Assembly: GCA_033032175.1 (NCBI GenBank) | Contig: CM065307.1 | Coordinates: forward strand, 8,556,001-8,620,000 | Source of the DNA: Saturnia japonica | Taxonomy: Eukaryota; Arthropoda; Insecta; Lepidoptera; Saturniidae | Direction: 5' to 3' | Length of the DNA: 64,000 bases | The notes under the pieces: generated by a model | The model's input: only the letters and a program-made list of their open reading frames with translations | Told to the model about the DNA's origin: nothing | Database searches by the model: none | Program-made: the position numbers and the translations under genes | Shown: piece by piece, positions 9,802 to 21,311 of the stretch | How the letters are laid out: the number at the start of each line of letters is the position of its first letter | Numbering within the stretch: the first letter of the stretch is position 1

Positions 9802-12800
9802 TCACTTAACTACTCCATTGTTTATTCTAGTCAGTTCCATGTCAGCCACGAGGAGGATCTCATCCCACTTGTGTGATGGAGTGTGAGGTGGGGTTGTAAT
9901 ACCAAGCTTCAGTTCTTTGGCAGAAATTGGAGTAGCAAACTCTAATTTCCGTTTTGATTTCCCAGGAAACACTTGTAACGAAGATTTCTGCTGGCTGTCC
10001 ACAATAGAAACTGGTGTTATTGGAGATGGTGTTATCACCAGTAACTTGTCAGGCTTCTTGATTTTATATGGCCCAACATACTTAAAAACCGGTTTCTTTA
10101 AAATAGAATGACCGGACACTTTTTCTATTAGACCAATTGAAATAAATACATTGGCAATATCATAAAGGCGTCTGACTTTGGACTTATGTTGGCGATCTTG
10201 TTGTTCGGGGGAAAGAGCAGTCCTATTTTTGTTGGATGTATCAATAAGTACTCTCACAGCCATTTCCAAGTTTATCAGTGTATTCTGTGAAAAATTAAGA
10301 ATAAAATATGTAACACTATCCTCCGCCCGCGACTTTATCTGCATGGACTTTCAGTATTGGGTCTTTACCAGGATAAAAGTATATTACATGTTAATCCAGG
10401 TTATAAACTATCCAAATTTCATCTGAATCCAATCAGCCGTTTTGAGTAAAAGCATACAAACATTCACATTTTTGAGTCCTATAAAATCAAAACCTGTAAA
10501 TTAGGTCTGAGGGATAATATGGCAACTAAAAAATAAAAATAATAAATCTCAGTAGCATCATTGGCGAATATTTTTCTGTTGGCTGAATCTTAAAATTTAT
10601 TACTTTTGTAACAGACTAACGATCGTTTTTGAAATATTTGTTTGTCTGTCGAACGCCAATCACGCAAAAACTACTGGACCGAATTTAATCAGGTATGATT
10701 GTAGTTTATAGTCTGAAGGTATATTTAGGATGCATTTTTACACGTATGAACATTAGTATGGTCTATAAATTGAGTTTAGGTTATGTGTACATATAAAAAA
10801 GAATTTAGGCAAAGTTAATTTGTAATATATTTTAAACTAGCTTCGCTCACTTGAACTACAGAATGCCATTGATCGAACACAAACGCGAATCTTGCTCTCC
10901 CCTCCTGGTTATTTAAAAGACAAAAATGTTTATTGTGGGTGTTCCTTAGAAGATCGACATATACTCTCGCTGGCTTTTATGTATGTCTTTTATAGATCTA
11001 CAATTATGTAGTACATTAATTTTATATAGCTTTTATGGTTTACTCAGCGTAAGCTATTTAAGTGCCCGAATAGATGCCACAAAACCATTATTTTTTATTT
11101 GCACAGAACTCTAAATCTTTATTTAAAATAAAAGTAGCCTAAGTTACTCCTTATAACATCAACTATCTTCCATTGAAAGTCTCGTCAAAATAGGTCCAAC
11201 CATTTCGGAGATTACCCGGAAAAAACAGACAGATAAAAAAAATTAAAATGGTTTTTTTTTTATATAGGTGTTGTTATATACTTTGATATGCATTTAGTAA
11301 AAAGCTGTTAATTTGACATTACAAACAGACACTTCAATTTTATTAATTGTATAAATATAGATATACAGGTGTCCCAGAACTCAACGTCAAGGCGAAACGG
11401 GGTGACAGGATTGATTATAACCATCATAAGAAAAATAAAAAATAAGGATGAATACAAAATATTTTATCATTACATAATTTTCAAAAAAAGGAATAAATCG
11501 AAATGTGTTCTTTAATTTTGTATTTAAATAGATAGTTCTGTATGGTTTGGTTTAAATTATCATGAAATTGATTTGATATTTATTGTCGCACTTAAGTATA
11601 TTTTCTGTAAGCACTTACATTAATAATTTAAGGCTGGGGTTTTATTACTACAGTCAAAATCTGTTATAACGACATCGAAGGGACTGCTCATATTCAGTCG
11701 TAAAACCCGATAGTCGTAACAACTGGTGATGTTTAATGTGTATCGTGCAAGTACAAACAAATCGATAGGGAATTATTGGAAAAATATATTTATTCAACTA
11801 TGTACATTTTGTTTATTACACATAAGTACAATGCATATTATTTTTCTGTGAGCATAAAATCTGTAATTTTGGTCTGTTTGGAACACTTCTGTTGTTCATA
11901 GATATTTTATAATTAACGTATGATTTTAATTAACGTATCGTCATAATTGCTGTGGATATGGAACTGTTTTTTAAAAAGAACAATCTTTCTTAATATACTA
12001 ACAGCATTGATACCATCATTCAAAGTTGGTACAGTAAATTGTTCTTCAGAGTCTTCCTGTTCGTCATCTTCCTCTTGAACATTTCGTACAATATCATCTT
12101 CCGTAGCTCGTGCGCAAATTGCAATAGAGTTATCTACATCAATGAACTCTGTTGCTTCAGTAGTAGCAAAAGCAGGTCGTAAATTTTGGGCTAATTGAGC
12201 AAGAGAAATATTGTCCTCTCCATCATCATCAGTCACATCATCTGAGGTTATTGTTAAGAGGTCTTTAAAACCAGCATGTTTAAAGCAGTTAGCTATAGTG
12301 TTTTGTGAAACGTTTTTCCATGCTTCTGATATCATCAAGATGGCATCAAGAATCGTAAAGCTTTTTTGGTCGCTACTGTCAAGGTTTTATATTAACTTAA
12401 ACACTTGCAGTCTTCTATAGTGAGATTTTAAACACCTTATTACACCTTGGTCCATTGGTTGCAATACAGATGTAATATTTGGTGGTAAGAACACAAGTTT
12501 AATGCATTTTAGATTAGTAACAGCCGGATGAGCAGGACAGTTTATCAATCAAAACTAGAACTTTCTGTTTGTTTCCTTTCAATTCAGCGTCCCAGTTTCA
12601 TAACCATCTCTCAAAAATGTCCGATGTCATCCATGACTTCACATTGTTTTCATACGTTACCGGCAGTGAGTGTATGTTTTTAAAGCATCTTGGTTTCTTA
12701 GATTTGCCAATAACTAAAAGCTTTCTTTTACAGGATCCTGTCATATTTGCTGCAACCATGATCGTTAATCTTGTCTTAGACATTTTTCCTCCCGAACAAT

Positions 12801-15800
12801 TCTCCCCTTTGAACTTTAAAGTCTTGTCTGGTTTCATATTGTAAAAAAGAAGTCCAGTTTCGCCTGTGTTCAAAATTTCATATTTCAAAATTTTTCAAAT
12901 TTCATTTTCATCTGGTCTGTAGCCTTCGAATAATGTAGGCCACTTTTGCGATATCCATTCTTCTACAGTATCCTTATCAACACTAGCAGCTTCACCACTC
13001 ATTTTCCCGCCGAAAATACCATGCCAAGCCCGGAAAGGTTGAATCCAACTAGACACGCAAACAAAATCTTCGCCAAAACGTTGAGCAAAATCGTTAGCTT
13101 TTTGTTGAAGAATCGGTCCGATTATTGGCACATTATTAGCCCTTTGATATTTAAACCACTTTAACAAAGCTTCTTCAATATTCGTATACTTCGTTGTTCT
13201 GGCTCGTTTCATGTTCAAAAAATTATTGTCATAAAGCGTTTGAATTTTTTCTCGCTCTTTCCAAATGGTTGAAATTGTCGAGTGTGATACACCATATTCC
13301 TTTGCTAAGTCTTTGTTTGAAATTCCGCTCTCTAGCTTGGATATAATACGCAATTTTTCTTCAATATTAATTTGTTTTCTTTTTCTTTGTGACATTTTGA
13401 AAATTTCAAGAATAACTCCACAAAGTTTTGGCGCGTCTCGTGTATAGATAAGCAACAAACTAACTGAAGAGATATGAAGAAGCGGGCTTTGACTCTACTG
13501 CATGCACGTGTTTTGTTTCTAAGAATTAGAAAAGACCCTACACTGAACTAAATCCTATTGTTTTCTTTCCTGATTTTAATAGCCATTGAAGACAAATGTG
13601 GATACCTATTCAAATTGTTTACAATACAGCTTAGCCAGTCATTCTAACAGATCTAATTCTCCGTAATATTAGTTAAATATGGTTGTTTTATGAGGTATGT
13701 TGTTATTAGCAATGTTGTATAAAGCAATGTTTTTAATAAGGTGGTCATATAGCATTCAGCTGGGACCTTTGTTCTAGGTTATTATAACCAGCATGTTGTT
13801 CTAAACGATGTCGCAGTAAACGATTTTGACTGTATTTTTAAATGTTTTTAGATTAATTTTAACATTCTTTTTAAATATTTCAAATAATTGAAAATATCTA
13901 TTTGATTTAAATTTTCTAATGTCCTTGTTTGTTGTATCAAGATTTTTATTAAATTACACTAAACAGTCATACTATAGAGCATTATTATTCACTGAAGATA
14001 TTAACAGTTTATAAAAATGGACTTATTAAATAAAAATAGCTTTTCATAAAGGATGGTTAACATTTAAAATGATTTTAATTGGGTATTCTCAAAGCATATG
14101 TGGGTCAAATATAGTGCTTTTCTTACACAAAATATACTATGTGGACAAAGTTATGGGCGTACAGTTGTTATGTAATAAATTATGACTTTTTTGTGCGTGA
14201 TGATGATCCAGAAATTTCAGCAATATTTCCATAAATGCTTTTGTATTATAATATTGCCAGGTGGTAGAACATAACATTTGTATCGGACTGGATCACAACC
14301 ACTAATATACTAAGTGTAACACCTGCCAAAGCAGCACCCCTAGAAGGAGTGACGTGTTTCAGATTCACCTAATCTATAATAGACAATAATCAAGTGGGGC
14401 AGAAGGAATCATGCCATATACATAGCAATAAACTACAGTGACTCTCTTTTGGTTTGCCACTTTTCAAGATCAACCATTATATTTCCAGCGGTCGAGAAGT
14501 TGGCAAGCCAGCTTGACAGCAGCAACCAGTCCTTCAATTGTAATTTTATGTGCAATAAAGAACATAATATAAACTGACAGAAGGAGAAAGGTTGAGTTTT
14601 ATAATATGTATAGATTATAACCACAATACTCACTGGAGGTTCCACTAAGAACAACATAAGAAACCTTTGTGCCAAGACTCCGAGAGTTTTGTGTTTGGGT
14701 GTAGGTGGTTTAGGTGCTCTCCCCCTCAAAGCATCTGACAGCCTTATGTTTTCTCCTTGCTTTTTTAACATTTTCAAGAATGTGTTGAGTCGTGACCCTC
14801 CGTGCCAAAGGTATGTGTTTTTTCGTTTATGGACAGCACATTGCATGGCCTCTAGAATATTTATTATGTCATACATCCTTCGTTTTTCAACACCTAGCCT
14901 GGCTGCAGTGCTGTCCAGTTGTATTTCCACAGTGTTATTATGATCAAGAGGATAAAGTTGGAGAAATCTGCAATATGAGATTTAATATCCATCATATACC
15001 TATATAATAGAGTTTTATTAAATGGTATCCCAAATACTGTTGTACGGGGAACTTGAAACTATTGAAGATGCATGGAAACTACCACAGTTACCATTGTCTT
15101 TATTTAAAAACAAAATTATACCATATTTAATTTTTTTATCATGTATATGTTTTGATATAATGTGAAATGATAAAATTCTACTTAGCAGTCACACATAGGG
15201 TTGCCACCTCTTTTTGGAAGTATAGTATATTTAAAAAAAAAATGCTTATATATAGTACTTTTGGGAAAGTTACGATAAAATAAAGTACACATTTGTTTTT
15301 AATCATTATTAATGAACTGCACAAGAAAAGAGTGTGATGTTTACAGTGTTCATGTACGTGAGTTTCTTTATTCCACCAAAACTTTTAAACATTTGAACAA
15401 ATTTGAAAAAAAATATCCAGAGTTTTGTTGAATACATGTAAAACTCAGACAAAAAGATTCTGTGAGACTTGACACAAAATATGACTGGCAAAATGAAAAT
15501 AAATTTCAATGATAATTTGCCCTTCTGTTTAATTTAACAAAAGAATATAAAATGAGAGTGCCAGTTGAATTAGCAATTAAAATATAGTATTTTTCTATAA
15601 TTTATAGTACAATTGACTAAAATATAGTATGATACTATATAATATAGTACAGGTGGCAACCCCAGTCAAACAATATTTTCTAGTTTTATGTAAACATTAG
15701 GTTTAAAAAAATGTACACCATCTTAAGAAATTTAGAGTATTGACTTATGCAAAGCATAAATAACTAAAAAAGTGAATCTTCAAATATGTCATATTTTGAC

Positions 15801-16016
15801 TATGAAACATGAAATATAAAAACCTTACCTGTCACATAATATTTGCAGAGACTTTTCTTTTCGGTGTACAGCGCTGGGCGGAGGCGTAGGATACTGTAAG
15901 GCCACATTAGTCAACAGCTTGAGGTTAGCGGTTGGCGAAACATAGCTCGATGAATTGGTAACCTCAGTGAGCACATAACGTTTTGGTGTACACGCAATGT
16001 AATCATCTTCATGCAT
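9802..16016 (-). CDS. Atypical E2F transcription factor, E2F7/8-like
   Basis: Three exons join in phase: 16016-15829 (ends G|GTAAG), 14967-14634 (acceptor TTGCAG, donor GTGAGT) and 10284-9802 (acceptor TTCACAG, stop TGA). The product is 334 aa. Two E2F winged helices are present: DBD1 at about residues 53-116 with RRMYDI, and DBD2 at about 155-240 with RRLYDIANV, joined by a short linker. Two tandem DBDs and no DP-dimerisation coiled coil, marked box or Rb-binding tail define E2F7/E2F8, nuclear repressors of G1/S genes that bind E2F sites without a DP partner. It is much shorter than vertebrate E2F8 (over 800 aa), mostly in the C-terminal tail. The ATG at 16016 is the first in frame, but an additional upstream exon is not excluded. 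Intron 2 (4.3 kb) holds a Tigger element and intron 1 a hAT MITE. Confidence 0.88.
10836..11363 (+). repeat. Interspersed repeat C, copy 1
   Basis: Begins actagcttcgctcac and ends attaattgtataaatatagat. It has the family's central block (cgtcaaaataggtccaaccatttcggagattacc) followed by a cagacagat run. The head is degraded. The same family occurs at 25,922 (-), 41,391, 52,835 and 54,208 (+). Probably a non-LTR-derived or non-autonomous element common in moths and butterflies; the exact class is not established. Confidence 0.75.
11651..13832 (-). mobile_element. Tigger-like (pogo group) DNA transposon in E2F intron 2
   Basis: A 2,182-bp element flanked by TA duplications (11649-11650, 13833-13834). 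Terminal inverted repeats start CAGTCAAAATC and share the gcgacatcg/acgacatcg block about 20 bp inside. The transposase is read on the minus strand, the same strand as the host gene. Broken frames make it inactive. Confidence 0.85.
11913..13458 (-). pseudogene. Tigger/jerky-type transposase remnant
   Basis: The first open piece (13458-12895) starts near MSQRKRKQINIEEKLRIISK, a psq-type helix-turn-helix, followed by a CENP-B-like DNA-binding domain. The next piece (12888-12598) holds the DDE domain start (ETGLLFYNMKP, then KGEN, and VIGKSKKPRCFKN). A last piece (12338-11913) holds the tail, including AWKNVSQNTIANCFKHAGF. Stops and frameshifts between pieces, including around 12,590-12,340, destroy the second catalytic region. 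Host CENP-B and jerky proteins share this architecture, but the terminal repeats and TA duplication show this is the transposon. Confidence 0.85.
13840..14633. other. E2F intron 2 sequence without recognised elements
   Basis: AT-rich intronic sequence between the Tigger element and E2F exon 2; no further exon or bounded repeat could be recognised. Confidence 0.5.
15196..15664. mobile_element. hAT-type MITE in E2F intron 1
   Basis: A 469-bp element with ends TAGGGTTGCCACC and GGTGGCAACCCCA, flanked by an 8-bp duplication with one mismatch (gtcacaca at 15188, gtcaaaca at 15665). GGGTTGCCA-type ends and 8-bp duplications are characteristic of hAT. The inside is AT-rich, with repeated atatagtat words and no coding capacity. 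Confidence 0.75.
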
Positions 16017-16239
16017 CGTGTGATAACATTATGTAAAAATCTTTTAACTCAAATATTCGCTTACTTTTTGACAGGCACTCTACAACCAGTTGGCTGTTTA
16101 TTCATTTTAAAAGTTCTTACATTATAAAATAAAAATTGTTTCAATTTCTAGTTAGATTCAGAAATTATTTCTTTAGAAATATCTTTAAAACTGTAACCTT
16201 ACAATATACAAATATGACAGAAGAAATTTGCGCGCGAGG
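16017..16239 (-). promoter_or_regulatory. Presumed 5' region of the E2F gene
   Basis: The sequence upstream of the E2F start codon includes TTTGCGCGCGAGG (16227-16239), which resembles but does not exactly match the E2F consensus TTTSSCGC. E2F family genes are commonly self-regulated through such sites. The hAT insertion begins at the next base, so it falls directly on this GC-rich word. No transcription start was located. Confidence 0.3.
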
Positions 16240-17166
16240 CAGTGCTGCCAGCTGTCTTCTTAGCGTTGGGCGCTAGATCAGTTCGAAAAAAAGCGCTAGA
16301 TTCCGCTAAACGCGTGTGATTAAAAAAAGCGCTAGATTATAATGCTATTTTTAAATTAGCAATAAAGAGTTAAATATGTACGTTACACATTACAACTCTA
16401 TAACAGCCATATTGTTTGATTGACCAAAAAACTGGTAGGTACTTGTAGGTATAATTTTTTCGTAATTTCAAGTACCTATCGTTTAAGTTGTAAACAAAAA
16501 TAAGTTTACCTATGTATAACGTTAGGCACCTTATTGGAATTAAAACATCAAATATTATAATAATTTTCATTTATTAAATCATCTAATCAAAGTGAGACAA
16601 ATAATAATAATATATAATGACATTTAAAGGTCATCAACGGAATTGTCATGCTCTGCGTCGTCGCTTGGAAATGTTTGAAGAGTTCCAGAACCAGATGGAC
16701 CTAACTGTGGGTCTGTGATATCCACATATCGTTGGACTATACCTAATTTATATTTTTCCTTACTTCCAATGTGACTCAATACGTCATCAGGAAGATCATA
16801 ACTGAAACATGAGGATTGTTTAGCAGTCTAGCCCATTCTTACCTGTAAAATCACATTTATCGTGACTATGGTGAGAACATTAAGTAATTTATTTTGAACT
16901 ATATTCATTGTCCTAAATATTCTTTCAATATATCCATTAGAATGTGTAAGTGACATAAATTTTAAACTTATTTAGAAGTTTAAAAACATTCTGTATAATT
17001 AACGTTCGTTTTGAAATGGTTATAAGTAATAAATACCTATAGTATAATTTAACCACCATTTTGATAAAGCGCTAGATTTTCTGCTAGGAGTCAAGTGCTT
17101 AATGGGAGCTGAGTACCCAAAAATTTCGCTAGATCTAGCGCCGAAAGCGCTTAAATGGCAGCACCT
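16240..17166 (-). mobile_element. Non-autonomous hAT element upstream of E2F
   Basis: A 927-bp element with ends CAGTGCTGCCA and (reverse complement) AGGTGCTGCCA, between perfect 8-bp duplications GCGCGAGG at 16232-16239 and 17167-17174. Several gcgctagat words sit near both ends as subterminal repeats. It keeps only the last part of a hAT transposase, so it is a deletion derivative. Confidence 0.85.
16624..16971 (-). pseudogene. C-terminal fragment of hAT transposase
   Basis: The minus-strand frame reads THSNGYIERIFRTMN and then QNKLLNVLTIVTINVILQ, matching the hAT dimerisation region (S/N-x-x-x-E-R-x-F pattern followed by a leucine-rich helix). A TAG interrupts the frame shortly after, followed by a hydrophilic tail ending DNSVDDL and TAA at 16624-16626. 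Catalytic parts are absent. Confidence 0.75.
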
Positions 17167-17174
17167 GCGCGAGG

Positions 17175-17776
17175 CTTAGCACTATTTTTTTGTTTAATAA
17201 TTTTTTTTTTATATGGCACCCAGTCCTCTTCTGTCATAAGACTTGACTAAAGACTACTACTACCCGTGCGCGATAAGTTGAGACTCGCCTGGAATGCAAC
17301 CCTCCGCCCGCTGCCCTGTAACTTCCCCTCGAGCTCAATTGTTGTACTGTAGGCAACGTCATTTTTTTAAACATCTTAGTCTCGTACTGGCTTACGTCTC
17401 GCAACGACGACGCGCTTCGATTTTATAATCTTATTTGATACTCTTTCGTTAATAGTTATTAGAGTTACTGTTATATTTTATTGTTATTTACTGCTATTGT
17501 CAAGTGTAGTTTCTATCATAATGAGGGGTTTAGAATAAGCTCAAAGCACTTGGAATCGTTTTAGATTTAGATATGGAACGGGTATAGGCGGTTAAAGTAT
17601 GGGCAATATATAAATGGATTTAAGATAGAAGGATATTAGAAGGAAATATTATGAAATTTAAGGAATTTAACTATTGATTTTGTATATAACCTATGTTTTA
17701 AAGAAAGGATAGAAGGAAGATCGCATGGAAGGGAAGCTTTAAAATAAGATAATATTTTAGACAGTGGTAAGGAATT
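17175..17776. other. No gene recognised; GC-rich patch
   Basis: A GC-rich patch at about 17,265-17,340 is embedded in AT-rich DNA upstream of E2F. It could belong to the E2F promoter displaced by the hAT insertion or to an old repeat; nothing decisive is visible. Confidence 0.35.
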
Positions 17777-19476
17777 TTACAAAGGACAATTGAAGAGAAT
17801 GTGAACAATGTCACCATCCCCTATACCACATTCACAAACAGATGAATCTCTGATTCGTAACTTTTTCAAATGAACCGGTGAAGAACAGTTACCTAATCTT
17901 AGCCTTGAAACTGTTGATGTAATTTTTTTGCATACTCTTAATTTGGAGAACCATGGTCTGAGTGAAATCACAGATTGGATACGCCAATAAAAACGACCTT
18001 TGTTTGATTCATTCCACTCCGCATTCCACTTCTCGACCATTTTCTGCCTAGGTATATAAGCTACTAGGTCCTGACTCTATAAACTGTTAGGTACTAGAAG
18101 CTCCCTGAACAGCTGCCAATTTTGCCAACTCATCCACCTTCTCGTTCACCTAGATACCTGAATGACCAGGAATACATATCAAGGTATCCTGCTGATTGTT
18201 ATCTGAGCAATGTGTAAGCTTGTTTTTTTTTTAAGAGAGATTGCTGGGGGCGTATTTTTGCTAAAAAGATTTTGTACAAGAGATTGCAAAGAGCTTAAAG
18301 AATCTGTGAAAATTAAAAAGTTAATGTTGTTCATATATAGTAGTTAACGCATTCCAAAAATGGCTAAGCATTCCCTGTAAAATTAGAAGTAAGAGAGGAG
18401 TATTTGAAAAGCTTAAAATGTTCGCTAGAAGATTACAAAAAGCGGCACCTACACTTTGACTACAATAATTTTGAGTTGTTGAAACAGCTACTGTGAAGTC
18501 CAAATCATTACCAGAGAAAGCATCAATCTGTTTAGAAGCATCGATCAGTGAAAAATGTTTCTGCATCAGAAGCATTTTGGTTAATATACGTACTAAGTTT
18601 AGCATTGGCATCCGGCAACTCTTTTGATATTCCTATCGATAGGTGAACACTGGGAGAAAATACCAGAACGCCGTAGTCAAAAAACCAGAGAGAACACTGT
18701 ACAAACAAGAACAATAAAATTTCTATAACTTTGAACTAAATGGGGGATCGATTTTTTACGCCAGAAATTATTATCACTAACAATTATACTATTTAGGAAT
18801 CTGATTTTCTCAATTAAAGGATGGGAACTAATTGTAGCGTTTTGTATAAATAGAGATCCGACAGGTATTGTCTTCTGATGTGAAGCGGTGGATCTGCATA
18901 TTCTATTTGTAAAGCGTTGACAGGAGTACTTTTCATAGCTCGAGTTACAATAGGTAAGGTCTTTGATTGAATGAGATCTAATTTATGTAAAGCTGACTTA
19001 TTGGCCGGACAAAGTATGAAAGAACCATAGTCTAAAAGGCTTCTTATTATGGCATTGTAAACTAATTTTAATGAAAAAGGATGAGCACCCCATCAAACTC
19101 CAGAAAGAGCTCTTAAAACATTAATATTCCTCTCGCATCGGTCAACTATATCATCAACATGAGCATTGCCATTACATTTGTCATCAAACTACCTTCCGAG
19201 GAAAGTTACTTCACTATGAACAGAAAAACTTGACTGATTTATGGTTACATTAACATTAAGAATTGTTTTTATACGAGTAAATAACACTATAGTACTTTTA
19301 GTAACCGAAAGAGAAAGATTATGATCAGATAACCACTGTGACAATTTGTCTAGTGATTGCTCCACAATTTTTGCAGCTAAATCTATTAAATTGTTGGATG
19401 AATATACAAGTACCTACACCATCGCATATTGAAGAACGGAGCAGGGAGGCAAGATAAGGGAGTCTAATTCAGATGT
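17777..19476 (-). pseudogene. I-type LINE, 3' part (RT end, RNase H, C-terminal region)
   Basis: Read on the minus strand: reverse transcriptase active site QYAD with the second Asp lost by frameshift (about 19,430), then thumb-like sequence with HNLSLSVTKSTIVLF, then an RNase H region including a GHSG word, and last SRLRLGNCSSPVHLKK with CECGIGDGDIVHILFNCP, the Cys/His end typical of I-group and Jockey-group LINEs. Many stops. The 5' continuation of the same copy is at 24,480-24,912, separated by the insertion at 19,477-24,474. Confidence 0.78.
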
Positions 19477-19959
19477 TGTTGGCGACTGAATTATGTATTA
19501 TTATGTGTCATGTGTTATATTGTGTGTTTTATATATAATAGTTAGGTAGCATTAACATAGAGAAACGAAATAGATTTATAGAGAGAATGTTAGCAACTAC
19601 GCTACATTACGAATTACGTGTCATGTATTATGTATTATATAGGTGCTTATGTATTATGTGTAACGTGTATACGATTAGAATTACGACAAAATGGATAAAA
19701 TATATAGAATAAGTTTATATGGAAAAAATTTACGACATCACATTTAATGTACGAACGAAACACGATGAAACCGCCCTAAATTCTATTGTTTTTGTTTGTA
19801 TAAATGGAATATGTTTTAAAGTATGTAATGTATTGATATTTAATAGATAGGAATTACAATAAGGAACAATTTCATCTATAACTTGTGTACGTAAATTATA
19901 TGAAGAAATAAATATAGAGCGGTAAACAGGGTGACCAATGAAAAATAGATATTTAAAAA

Positions 19960-21311
19960 ACCCTGCCACGTGCGAGTGGGACTCGCGCACCGAAGGTTCC
20001 GTAATTGTTCAGCTACATTCTCAAAAATAATTAGGTAGCATCGGCGAGCTCAGAGTATTTAGACAGGGTAGGCAGAATTTTTTTAAAGCTATTAACTTAT
20101 CAAAAAAATACGGTTTAGTTTTGTCGTCTTTTTGATTAAATAATTATGTAGGTAGTTCAGTTACCGTAATTGTCACTTCAAATATCCATAGGCCATACAT
20201 ACATTGACTGATTTTATAAACATATCAATTTACAGATATTCGAAATGGCCTTTTAGCATTGATTTAAAATTGGTAATTCAGGTATCGGCGCGTTTGTTTC
20301 ATTTTCTGTATTTGCTAAATTAAATAATAGCAACCTAGTCTTACCTTTATTTTGTATTAATTTTAAATCCGGTGTAAAAAGATCATTCACGATCACTGGT
20401 TTGTTTTTTTACTGAAGGATAATTTTGAAAACGCGTCATTTTACATTTTCTCTATCCAGTGTCTAAATTCTAGACACACGGCAAAGTTCGAAAAGGACGA
20501 CACCGGCTAGTGTGTTTATTTAAACGAACCTTTTCGAGCTACTTTCGGCCCCTCCTTATGTTAAAAGCTATTAGACCTACAAATTTTGAACGTTTAACAT
20601 CCACGTTGAACACCTAGAATCCCAAATTTCACGAATAAGTTATTGACATGAATAGTTATTGAGTTATTACGGTCTGAAAAGTAACTGACTGATGCACTCA
20701 TTAAAAACCTAGACTACTTCTAAGTAACTCAGAAACTTGAAATATAGCATCAAGGTAATCAACCATAATATACCAAGCATGCAAAAGAAAAAATCAAAAA
20801 ACTTGAAAAAAATCGCTACCACAGAACTACTAGGTACTACTACTACTTTGAGAGTTTTGACTTTCGGAAACTTATGTCCTCTTTTTCCGAACATGGTACG
20901 GCAAGTTACATATATAATTAAAATAATTTCTCTTGTTTAAAATATCGCTTAATTTTATTTTGTACACAATCACTTTATAGACTTTTTTATTCGATACTTC
21001 AGTACTACAGTGTTAGAGTACCGCCCGCTACTCGACGTTAGAAGTCGCTGTGTATTACGGTTATTATTTTCAAAACACAAATTTGAAGTTGAAGTTCAAC
21101 TACTTACTAATAGATGGTACTGTGCAGTTTGTGAAAATACTCGACAGGTGGAGCGGATTTTAATATTAATATTGTTTTACGAAAAGATAAGCTGAACAAA
21201 TTTAACTTTGCCGTTGGAAAACCATTGTCCCCATACATCAATATATGCCGCGGTCAGATTACCAACTGCAAATAACAAAATTAATTCTTATTAGTTATCT
21301 AACTACAAATT
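19960..21311. other. Repeat-derived AT-rich DNA left of the nested LINE
   Basis: Contains gtgggactcgcgcaccgaaggttccgta near 19,975. Together with the cagacagacggacaacg...cggaaccctaaaa block at 23,950-24,035 it looks like the two ends of one common insect repeat, interrupted by the LINE. No gene was recognised in between; the 60- to 67-codon open frames are incidental. Confidence 0.4.

Noticed and set aside
11913..13458. A host jerky/CENP-B-type gene
   Set aside because: Terminal inverted repeats, TA duplication and broken frames show a Tigger transposon.
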